A DNA stretch of 64,000 bases. Origin: Panonychus citri (lineage: Eukaryota; Arthropoda; Arachnida; Trombidiformes; Tetranychidae). The stretch spans positions 3,520,501-3,584,500 of the forward strand of contig NW_026515546.1 in assembly GCF_014898815.1 (NCBI RefSeq), written 5' to 3'. The first letter of the stretch is position 1; each line of letters opens with the position of its first letter. The notes under the pieces are model-generated. The model was not told where the DNA came from, made no database searches, and saw nothing but the letters and a program-made list of their open reading frames with translations. Position numbers and translations under genes: made by a program. This document shows, piece after piece, positions 11,296 to 20,864 of the stretch.

Positions 11296-12142
11296 TGTTT
11301 CATTGATCTTGGCAATGAATTAATTGATTATTGTATCATATGATTTACCTTTCTCTCAAAGGAGTGTATTATTAAATTGTTGACTGTTCAAGAAGAGAAC
11401 TAATTACTTGATTAACTCACTGAAAATTAGAGTAATTAAAATTATTAGAAAAGAAGAAGAAACAATTTAAAATGAAGGTGAAATAATTTTTTACCGTTTG
11501 ATTTGATTTGGATAATCAACTGATTGGGAACATTCAAATTGTTAACAAGCCAGTTAGTTTATGATAACAATTAACTTGTTGATTATCTCATATGTAAAAT
11601 TAACAACTTACTATCAAAATTATCCGTGTAGCAATTAGATGAGTAATCAAAGTGATTTATATTTGTTGATATTATATGAAAAATCGGGGGGGATTCAAAT
11701 AATCAGTCAATCAAATAAATCAAATTGAACTTCAAAGGAAATAAATTAGTAACAATTTACAACAATTAGCCAACTCAAAACAAGTAACAATTTAACAGCA
11801 ATGAAAAAAAAGATTAAAATAAATCAACTAATCATCAAATCGTTGGTCAGTTAACAATAACAACAATTAAACCAAATTAATCAACAATCAACCAGTAATA
11901 TAAAATACAAACGAAATGAGTAAACGAAATGTTAACGATATTGTTAAATCCGGTTTAAATTGTTGCCACTGAATTTGTTAACAAAACTTTTTCGTTAATT
12001 GCTAAACTTTTCTTTCTTTGATTAGCAATTTAATCATTATTTTCTTGTTCACAATTAAACTCATCAACCCAACAACAACAATTTATTTTTAGTTATCAAT
12101 TTAATCATATTGATTATTAATAATTAACTTAATCCAGTTGTG
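11295..12142 (+). repeat. Dispersed segment, copy B (collapsed)
   Basis: 11295-11977 matches copy C at 25666-26347. The match then jumps: about 11983-12090 equals about 28044-28145, and 12121-12142 equals 28573-28594. Copy B is therefore the donor region with two internal blocks (about 1.7 kb and 0.4 kb) removed. The junctions do not carry GT and AG, so this is deletion, not splicing. Confidence 0.85.
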
Positions 12143-14733
12143 TCTCAGGTTGTGTTGTGTATCAAATTATTTTCTGTTAACATTTGGACGGTCGGTTTTT
12201 CATTTGTCATTAGTATCAAAGGATTGAGAATATCGGTTAATGATTGGAAACTCGTTTGGGTTGATATTGAACTTGATGTCGGTGGAGGTTGGACTGTGAT
12301 TGATTTGATTGTTGCTCTATTATTGTATCCTGATAATTGACCAAATGAAGGTGACGATGCAGGGTCCGATTCCATGCTAGGCATTTGTTGAAAATTTGAG
12401 TTACCGTTGACGTGGAGTGTTAATAAATATTCAGAAAGATTCGTTAATAAATCAACATAATTATGATCTAATGTTTCTGATCTGATTGGATCGTAATTAG
12501 AAATCGGATGTGATCTAGACGAATGATTTCTAAGAGTTTTTTTCGGTGTCATTGGAGCAACTGGAATGGCACAATCTCTCTTGAAGGAAGTGCTCCCTGC
12601 AACCATATTCTCATCTTCGTCGTCTGAACTTGTTACGTTTCTATCTGAGCCCTCGAACCCACCGATTACCCCTTCTCTTTTCCTTCCGAGTTCCTTGATT
12701 TTCAGTGTCATTAGTCGCGGTTGAAGGTGAAATAAACTTGTTCGATAAGCAACCGATCCAAGATTCGAGGGCAGCCAAGGAACTAGGCCAAGAATTTTGA
12801 ATTTAGTTCCTCAAATGTTAGATGTAATCAGTGTCAACTTTTCATCTTCAGGCATCGAATCAGCATAAGTACTTTCAGGCTTAACGTGGTCTGATCCAGG
12901 TCGAGTGAGTCGATTGACATTGTAACGTAAATTTTAGTCTAATCTTTCACATCCGACTATAATCCCTCTAAGGATATATCTCTTTATAATCTTCAATAAC
13001 CAATAATTAATTAAACCCTAATTGGATATTCCTTTCATAATTAATATATTCTTCCAAATATGATTATTACTATATTTGGACTATAATCACTAACCACAAT
13101 TATTATTCACCACTAACCGACAAAGATGACTAAATATTAGTGATGTTCCGATATAATATCATACTCGATATATATCGATATTTTCTTTACTTTGCATAAA
13201 CCTCGTTTATAATATTCGTAACTATCGTTTTCTGAGAAGCTATTTCATTAGTTTTGATTCAATATTATTTTAATTTCGATCACAAAACTACAATAACAGC
13301 TTGTACGTTAGATTATTCGTTTGTCATTCAAAATCTATATCGATATATCGATATCGATCGATATGATTCATATCATATGACATACTCATCGAACATCACT
13401 AAATATTGAATATTCGATCAATCTTGTAATCTTGTATAAAACCGGATTATCTACACAGTGAAACTTCACTTCAATTAGAATCAACATAACATTCAAGTTA
13501 ACCATTCTAATAGATTTCACTTTGTCATCACCCTTTCAATTAAGTTAACCCATTCCAATATTCTGTGTAATTCATTACAATCATTTAATCAACTATTGGA
13601 CAATAAAGTTAATTTGTTTTAGTTAAAGTTATCTAAACGGTGTCATTTAATTCATTTATCACTCATCAAGTAACTTTTTACGTTACAACATCATTTTCTT
13701 CATTTCCTTGGTTTCAACGTCCACAGTGTTGTCTACGCTTCGTCGAACTCGAATGGTCAAACTATTGTCCTCATTTTCACTATCAGATGTTCCTGGTGTT
13801 TATTTCAAGTTCCAGTAAAGAGTGTTTAGTTGGCCTTTTCTATTTTGACTTCGACTATTGAGCCGGAATCGCTATAATAGCCACTCGTACTTTCACTATT
13901 ACCTTTGAATCTAAATCGACTTTCAATCTTCAAACCTTCACCAGAGAGCTTAGACTAGGGATGAAAAATGACAAATTCTGGTCTGATCTTACTTGTCCGT
14001 TTACCTTTCAGAATAGGGACCAAACCACCGAGATATTCAAGGTATAAAATGTAAGATGATGAACTTCCGATGGAATCATCATCGTGACGGATCAGAGTAC
14101 AATAGAGACGAGTGTTGTTGACTGGAGAATGCTTCCATTGGAAGTACCGAAGATGACCTGCTGATCATCTGGAGTCCAAATGCCATAAGTAGTTGAACAA
14201 AATTCTAAGTTGAGTAATGATGACCAATAACGTTGACCAGCCACCGAGCCAATGAGGACAAAACCATCAATATAACAGACCAAAGCCATTCGACCATCGT
14301 GTGACCAAGCGAAGTCAATAACCTGAGTATTACGATCATTGATCAGCTCAACTGACCAACGTCCTTCATATTTGATCCGAACAAAAATAATTCCTGAAGA
14401 GTCGCATGAGGCCAACTTTTGATAAGGTTCATTCCATTTTACCAACGTAACCTCCGACCGATGGCCGCGAAGGTTATAATTGGTTCGAAGGGAAAGTTCA
14501 AGGGCAGGAAGTTTACTAGTGCGACACGTGGTAAATGTAACACCCACAATACCACGACTTGTGCCCAAGGCAATCCAACCATCTTGGTAGTAATTAGTGC
14601 GGTTTAATTTCCAACTGTCTTCATCCTGTGACTGTAACAACCCAGCAGGTACTTTTCCCATCCATGATAAACTCAGTATATTGCAATCGGAATATGAATG
14701 CGGTTTCTCAATCCGTTCAAAGTGAAGATGCAT
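12143..14733 (-). pseudogene. TULP4: TULP4/Tusp (tubby-like protein 4) pseudogene
   Basis: From the ATG at 14733 to about 14120 the minus strand encodes the N-terminal WD40 part of TULP4/Tusp: NILSLSWMGKVP, GIVGVTFT, NLRGHRSEVTLVKWNEPYQK, YEGRWSVELINDRNTQV, WSSLLNLEF and GIWTPDDQQVIFGTSNGSIL. The frame then breaks near 14112 and joins LYLEYLGGLVPILKG (about 14005-14080), which in the family lies some 200 residues further on. Coding-like pieces follow at 13954 and below, and 12140-12960 encodes the start of the tubby domain (GTKFKILGLVPWLPSNLG, then TSLFHLQPRLMTLKIKEL) and a Ser/Thr-rich tail. In that exon the conserved tryptophan codon is TGA (12811-12813). Large deletion, nonsense codon and a MITE insertion (13138-13401) show a dead copy. 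The functional protein is a WD40-SOCS-tubby protein linked to ubiquitin ligases. Confidence 0.85.
13138..13401. mobile_element. hAT-like MITE
   Basis: About 264 bases bounded by TAGTGATGTTC (13138-13148) and its reverse complement GAACATCACTA (13391-13401). Ends fit the hAT YARNG rule. The interior is non-coding, with palindromic ATCGATATATCGAT-rich stretches at both sides. The 8-mer CTAAATAT flanks the left end and is also found overlapping the right end (13399-13406), so the target duplication is ambiguous. A partial relative ends at base 112. Confidence 0.65.
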
Positions 14734-15143
14734 CGTGAATAATTTGATCAGTTCAATTATCACTTTTTCAATTTTAATCTTACAATTGATCAAAATTCAT
14801 TCAAATTCTAAACTTTTGCGAAAAATTAACAATTAAATGAATTCATTTGAAGAAAAAGATTAATCGACCAAATTTGATAGGTAGACAATCAATATAATCA
14901 AAGAAATAGTTAATGAATGTAATCACAAAATCCTTAATTGTTGTTTGTGAATCAATTAGGTAAGATGAAAGAATCAAGATAAAGGTGATAACAAAAAACT
15001 GTAATCTTTTGATTAAACATCAATTAAAACACAATCAAAACAGAGAGACAATTGACATTAAACGGAAAACAACAATATTCAATTAAAAACACGTACAATT
15101 AAACGATAACATGAGCTGAATCATCTTAACGGAGCCAAGTAAA
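14734..15143. other. 5' flank of the TULP4 copy, AT-rich
   Basis: No gene seen. Could hold remnants of the TULP4 5' untranslated region. Confidence 0.5.
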
Positions 15144-15350
15144 TTATTGAATTTCTGTGGGCTGAATAACAACAGAACAATTAACTTCTAATAAAATATC
15201 ACCAGAATCAAGAGTAGCTTTCTCATAAATATCCTGTTCTTCAATCAAACTTTTATCCAAATATTCTTGATTTATTGATTGAAGATCTTGTTGTTGAAAA
15301 TGTTGTTGTTGTTGCTGTTCATGATATTGATTACTAGAATCATGTTCCAT
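15144..15350 (-). CDS. Short Gln-rich ORF, hypothetical
   Basis: 68 codons from ATG 15350 to TAG 15144. The first third is glutamine/histidine-rich (CAA-type repeats), followed by an acidic, non-repetitive part ending DILLEVNCSVVIQPTEIQ. No family recognised. It lies between the TULP4 pseudogene and an inverted PDZ-gene fragment, so it may be the terminal exon of another broken gene rather than a gene itself. Confidence 0.25.
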   Translation of the reverse strand: MEHDSSNQYHEQQQQQHFQQQDLQSINQEYLDKSLIEEQDIYEKATLDSGDILLEVNCSVVIQPTEIQ

Positions 15351-15442
15351 GTTGATTCACAATAATAAATTAGTTAATAAAACAGTAATCAAATTATAAA
15401 CAAGCTAATTACTGTCACTATTATTATATCTGAAAGACGAGA

Positions 15443-15807
15443 ACAATTAATTTCACTGTCACAAGTTTGAGGTAAATAAATTGTTGACACAGGATCAGAT
15501 GATGATGAATGATGATAACTCATTGAATCAGAACAATTTCCTCGTCTACCTGAACGATATAAATTATCATAATCATCGTCCAGTGGGAAACTTAAATCTC
15601 TGTAACTTCCTTCACTTAGATAATCATTTGAACTATTGTTTCCACCGGTTGAACCTCCGTGACCATTTTTACGAAACAATAAGGTCACAACGCGTTTCAT
15701 TGTCAATATAATTCAATGACCGATTCCAATGACAATGGTAAATACAGTAATTAGCAACAGGAAGAGATTTGACAATAACACAGATTAGATTAACAATCAT
15801 ATTGTCA
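15443..15807 (-). pseudogene. Inverted fragment of the PDZ-gene start region
   Basis: The minus strand matches about 36915-37238, i.e. 5' untranslated sequence, the start codon and the first 80 or so codons of the PDZ gene (MKRVVTLLFRKNGHGGSTGG and onward). A short additional piece (about 15780-15807) matches 36775-36806. The reading frame is still open through the copied codons, then runs into foreign sequence near 15443. This is mostly the block missing from the plus-strand copy at 16679-18211, so one piece was cut out and inverted upstream. Confidence 0.85.
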
Positions 15808-16008
15808 AGAAGGGAAGGGAAGATGCAATTTACTGGGAGGGAAATTTTCTTGTGATTCTCTTCTCGATTCGATAAGTGAAACCAGGGAACAATGGTGATG
15901 AGAAGATGATCAACAGCGCATATGAAGAAGAAAATATCTTCTTCTTTCTTTTCTCTTTCTGTCCCATTCATAAACTCACACTTAACATGTCGAAATGATT
16001 TCATTTAT
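15808..16008. other. Unassigned spacer in the mosaic
   Basis: No match seen to the 26-38 kb donor region and no gene recognised. Confidence 0.4.
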
Positions 16009-16679
16009 TGATGTTGTAAATTTTGTCTCTTGATTGTTACAATTAGATTAGTAAATTGTGATCTTTTTGCTGCGTAGGTTTCTCAGTCTATTGTATTTTC
16101 ATATTTGCCTCTAATTTTAAGTTACACTTTCAATTGTTTTTCCTTAATTGTTATTAATTAACTTTTCATTTTGACTTTTTTTCCAATTAATCTTGATTCT
16201 CTCACAATTATATTTCAACTGTAACTCGATTCTCATGCTAATAATAATTGATCTTTAATTCTTTCTTAATTCATTTCTTTATGAACATATCACGATAACA
16301 ATTGAGTTAATTGTCAATTACAATCTAAAGGGCTTTTCCATTAACTAATTTTTTAAACCAATTTGATTAATCTGAATTATGGTGAGTTTTTTAGATTAGA
16401 TTATCTAATCATCACTACGATTAGATTACTTGTTGGTTATTTGAAAAGCACAGTGAAAGCTACGGCAAAAGTTAATGGAAAAGGTAAAGCTCGGCTATTT
16501 TTCGCAATCAGCTGACAATTAACCAACCAGCTGATATGTTAACCAACATTCACCGAGTTTAATTCGGTTTTTCAGTTAATGGAAAAGCCCTTAAATTGAT
16601 GAAATCAGTCAACTTGTGTAATCAACAATTCATTTAAATGAATCAGACTTAATTTAGTCAATCCAATTAATCCTCCAAG
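16009..16679 (+). repeat. Copied piece of the 31.5-32.0 kb non-coding region
   Basis: Matches 31541 to about 31995 in order, from TGATGTTGTAAATTTTG to CCAATTAATCCTCCAAGAA, with small deletions near 16245-16275 and one 266-base insertion, the MITE at 16329-16591 plus its target duplication. At 16679 the match jumps to about 36400. Confidence 0.85.
16329..16591. mobile_element. MITE with 18-bp terminal inverted repeats and TAA target duplication
   Basis: The 263-base element begins AGGGCTTTTCCATTAACT and ends with its exact reverse complement. It is flanked by TAA on both sides (16326-16328 and 16592-16594). The undisturbed site exists at 31907-31909 (caatcTAAattgat), so insertion is shown directly. 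A 3-bp TAA duplication suggests the PIF/Harbinger superfamily. No transposase is encoded; an internal TTAATGGAAAAGG near 16470 resembles the terminus. Confidence 0.9.
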
Positions 16680-18211
16680 AAACTGGTTTCTTTTTCTCTT
16701 TCTTTATCATCTTATTTATCATCTTAATCTTCAAATATCTTAAAGCATTCGGTCACCAGGGTTCGCATGTAAACTTTTGGCTCTTTTTTTATTTGAAAAA
16801 AAAAGTTTTTCTCAAGAATCAATTGGGTGTTTTTATCTTTGTCTTACTGAGATTTTACCTTTTGATTATGTTTTAATCACTTTTATGATTTAATAACAAC
16901 AATGTGCTAATCAATCAAGTTTACAGGTGGATTAGTGTTTAATTAACAGTACAGATAAAGTAACACAATCGTCAAAACAAATCACAGAGAGAAAGTGAGA
17001 GAGAGAGAGATAAACATTTTCTTTTTTTTTCATTTTTCTCCTTTTGCTAAAATATCATTGTTAATCTAACCTGTTGTTATTGTCATTCTTTATCATTGTC
17101 ATCTTTATCTTCATCATCATCACCATCATCATCATCTCTCTCTGTTGTTTCTTGCCAGTTTTGCCTCTTACACCAACAATCAACAAACTGCTTGTGATTA
17201 TCCTGCAAATAAAATGGATTGTGATTATTTAAGTAAAACTAATCAACGTTACTCTAAATCATCTCGCCTAAATCATGTTATCAATGATTCATTGACTGTA
17301 AATGATGGTGACCTTGTCTACGCCATGTTTGGTGACAATGGACAAGGTGAAGGTTTAATTAATACAATTAACGGTGATGTTAAACGTAACATTGAATCAA
17401 GTCTTTCTGATGGCGGATTAACTTTGGGTGGAGTAAAAGTTTCAGGCAGAGGAGGTAAAAGCAAGAGGTCAAGCTGAAGGTGTCAACACCACCACCACCA
17501 CCACCACCAACAACAACAATAATTATCCAACCAATATGATTGGTGATGTTGATAATTATTCAAACATAAAAGGTTTACGTGGTTGTGGTTCTGATAATAG
17601 TAGGATTGATGTTAATAATATCACTTCAACCATTGACGATTCTTGTAAACAATTGCCGATAGTAACAATTAATCAACACCAACCTAAACCATCATCATCA
17701 TCATCATCATCATCATCACCATTGACTGGGACCGTTAATTGTTTTGGTGAATTAACTTGTAATCAAAGTGAACTTGTTCAAAGTAAAAAGACCAATTTAT
17801 GTGCCAAGAAAAAAGCGAATATATTGAAATGTTCAGCTTTGAATAGTTTCGGTAAATTGTTGTACGAAGATTGTGATCGTGAAGGTATTTGGAATTCATT
17901 GGAATCAACAACAGAATCATCATCATCATCATCATCATCTCCACCTGATAACATCTTCATGGAAAGAGAAACAATTAATTACAATGAGTCATCTTATTCC
18001 AATGATACTAATGATATTTATCTGACCAATGATGAGGTTACATGGGATCGTGAGAGTAATCATTTTATTGGTAATGATGAAAGTAAAATAATTACATCAA
18101 CAAGTAATCATAATCATCATGTAAATGATGATGACCATCATTCTGATGATGGTAAATGTAATGATGATCAACATGAGGCTGGTAATCAAGAGGAATACAA
18201 TTTATGGAAAC
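16679..18211 (+). pseudogene. Broken plus-strand copy of the PDZ-gene first exon
   Basis: 16679 to about 17177 matches about 36400-36905 (5' flank), then 17178-18211 matches 37352-38449 (codons about 122-487). Missing blocks include the start codon region and about 75 bases near 17270. A small insertion at about 17460 changes GGTAAAACTCAAGC to a longer form and shifts the frame to a stop at 17475-17477, but the frame downstream (17536-18211) is still the parental one. TCA repeats coding for serine are expanded relative to the parent. The copy ends at GGAAACG (about 18211), after which the frame runs into unrelated sequence and stops at 18295-18297. Confidence 0.88.
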
Positions 18212-18590
18212 GCTCGTATATATTATGTTCATACGCTTTGTTTTTGCTAATTGATTGGACTAAACTTGTTACTCCCACTAATCTCTTATGGTATTAATCG
18301 GTATCACTCCTGACCAAAGGCTGATTAACAGTTAATTGACAGCTAATTGTAAACAATCAGTTTTAAATGATCAATTACAAGTTCTACTTATGGTTTGTAA
18401 CAATTAAAACGCCCAATTGGTGACATTAATTTAAATTAGTTCTCTGGCGCAATCAACATTTCTAATAGTCCAGTAACTTCACTTTAGTTTATCATCTAGT
18501 ACAAGATGCTAAATTCAATGGCAATTAAGTTAAATTTCATCATTTAATTGCATCGATATTGTTGCTCACAACTAAATTAAGTTGATCATC
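18212..18590. other. Spacer upstream of the cubilin fragment
   Basis: AT-rich, nothing recognised; would hold a promoter for the cubilin-like gene if it is transcribed. Confidence 0.45.
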
Positions 18591-20817
18591 ATGAAGTTTT
18601 CATCTAATTTCATCAAACTTTTATTGCTCATTAGATTTTTTCATATTCAACTAGTTGGTTCATTTGATCCTTACAGTAGTCAGTAAGTTTGACCAATTCC
18701 TTGATTCAACAATTAACTTAAATTGTTTTCTTCTCGTTCTTTTCTTGACCTTTCTAGTGCTCGAATTCGTGTTGAAGATGGTAACATTGTGTTCGAAGCT
18801 CCACCGCGAAAAAGCATCTCATTTAAATCCAATTTAGGTTCGATTCTAATCAATGGTGATAATCTATCAAATGTGCTGATTAGATCGTCCTCATCGAATG
18901 TTGGACAAAGTGCCATTGATGGATCATCGGCTATCGATCAGCGAATCAATTCATTGAAAGATTCTGTTGATAAGCTAAATGAATATTCCGATGCTCTGAG
19001 TAAAACTCGAGAATTTTTCAATCCTGGTCGTCGACAATATGAACCAAGAGATTTTCACAGAGCATTATCCAATTTAACCCGATTAACAGATGAATTCAAT
19101 CGACTGAAACAAGTTAGTTGAAGGTAGTTAAAAGTATCGATAATAATTATCTAATCTTTTTCATTTGTTAATCTTGTTAATCCAAAGAGATTAGAGGAAA
19201 ATCTTTGCTCAACTAATCCATGTAGAAATGGAGGAACGTGTTTACCTGCATTTCAATCTTACATATGTGAATGTCGTGAAGGTTGGGATGGTGCTAATTG
19301 TGATTCGGATGTTGATGAGTGTTTAAAATTTTCATTTACTGACCTTGGCTGTCAAAATGGTGCCACTTGTATTAATCTTCCAGGTACATATCAATGTAAT
19401 TGTATCAACGGCTTTTACGGCGTCCATTGTACCCAAAGGTCAGATGATTGTTCGTCAAGTTCAAACGAGGCTCTTTGTGGTCATGGTATTTGTCTATCAG
19501 TTGGTAAGCCGGTCGCCGGTAAACCACATTACACTTGTCTCTGTGATCAAGGTGAGTAATTAATGGATAATTAACGAGAGCAATTGATTATGCTGGAGAT
19601 TAAGAGTTGATTTAATAATATTATTTTTTGTCCATCTTCGAAAAGGTTGGACAACTGATGGTGTGTCACCCGCTTGTCGAGTTGATGTCGATGAATGTTC
19701 AAGCTCAATGCCTCATTGTTCAATTAATCCACCAGTTGAATGTATCAATTTTCCTGGTGGATTTACCTGTGGACCTTGTCCAGTTGGTTATAAGAAGCAA
19801 GGATTTTATTGTTTAGATGTTGATGAGTGTCAATTGAATAATGGTGGTTGTTCAATATCCCCTCGAGTTGAATGTCGTAATGTCCCAGGGTCAAGGGAAT
19901 GTGGACCTTGTCCACTAGGATTCTCAGGTGATGGTGTTACCTGTACATTTGCTGGTATTTGTTCAATGAGAAATGGTGACTGTTCACCAATAGCTCAGTG
20001 CGTTGAGATTACAGCCTCAGCTGGACCAGGGCGATCATGTCAATGTCCACCAGGTTACATGGGTAATGGTGAAGGTCCAAACGGTTGTCTAGCAAGTACA
20101 AGTATTACCTGTGACCAGCGTCCATGTGTATCTGGTATTTGTATTACCGTCAATTCAAATCCACCAAGTTTCAGGTGTCAATGTCAACCTGGTTTCTCAG
20201 GTTCAAGATGTGAAATCTCAACATTAAACCCTTGTAATCCTAATCCATGTTTAAATGGTGGATTCTGTCTCAATAATCCTATTTTAGGAGGCAGATGTCG
20301 GTGTTTACCTGCATATACAGGTGATCGGTGTCAAGATCAACGATTAGCCTGCACCGGTGACTTTGATTCTGAAACGGGAATTCTAAGTTATCCCTCTAAT
20401 GGTGGTAAATATCTTCCTGATACAACTTGTAATTGGAAAATACGTTCACCCATTGGAAAAGTTATTCGTTTAACCTTCACTGAGCTTGATCTTGAAAATT
20501 CATTTGATTGCCATGCAGATTCAATTCTAATCTATGATGGTCTCACCAATTCAGCTCCACTTATCGGTAAATACTGTGGTGATATATCCAAAATTCTGGA
20601 AAACCATACAATCACAATTTGGAATTCATTGGAATCATCATCATCATCATCATCATCTCCACCTGATAACATCATCATGGAAAGAGAAACAATTAATTAT
20701 AATGAGTCATCTTATTCCAATGAGACTAATGATATTTATCTGACCAATGAGGTCACATGGGATCATGCAAGTAATTATAATCATCATGTAAATGATGATG
20801 ATCATTCTGATGATTAA
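18591..20817 (+). CDS. Truncated cubilin fused in frame to a PDZ-gene fragment (chimeric gene)
   Basis: Four exons in consistent phase: 18591-18682, 18758-19112, 19188-19551 and 19646-20817. The protein begins with a signal peptide, then the cubilin pre-EGF region (ARIRVEDGNIVFEAPPRK, a coiled-coil-like LKDSVDKLNEYSDAL stretch), about seven EGF-like domains with calcium-binding DVDECxxxx starts, and the first half of CUB domain 1 (CNWKIRSPIGKVIRLTF, DSILIYDGLT). Near 20619 the CUB domain stops at HTITIWNSLES and continues in the same frame as codons of the PDZ gene (about 38133-38370), ending at TAA 20815. Intact cubilin has some 27 CUB domains and is an endocytic receptor. This product would be a short secreted EGF protein with a low-complexity tail. 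It could be expressed, or be a pseudogene that happens to be open. Confidence 0.8.
20619..20817 (+). repeat. Third copy of a PDZ-gene exon-1 segment
   Basis: Matches about 38133-38370 from TTTGGAATTCATTGG on. It has a longer serine-coding TCA run, lacks one codon of the parent (TNDEVT to TNEVT), and loses the block encoding FIGNDESK. All length changes are multiples of three. Both parents share ATTTGGAATTCATTGG-like sequence at the junction. Confidence 0.9.
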
Positions 20818-20864
20818 TTGCTGTGATTAATTGAATAAACAAATTTCAATCAAAATTAACCTCC

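Noticed and set aside
11295..12142. Segment B as a spliced retrocopy of a transcript from the 26-28 kb region
   Set aside because: The donor sequence at the jump points lacks GT and AG, so deletion is a better explanation.
13640..13861. Plus-strand ORF rich in Phe and Ser
   Set aside because: Antisense of TULP4-derived coding pieces; the minus strand reads SDSENEDNSLTIRVRRS-like sequence.
17101..17140. ATC/CAT triplet runs as a CRISPR-like array
   Set aside because: Simple microsatellites without spacers; the organism is a eukaryote.
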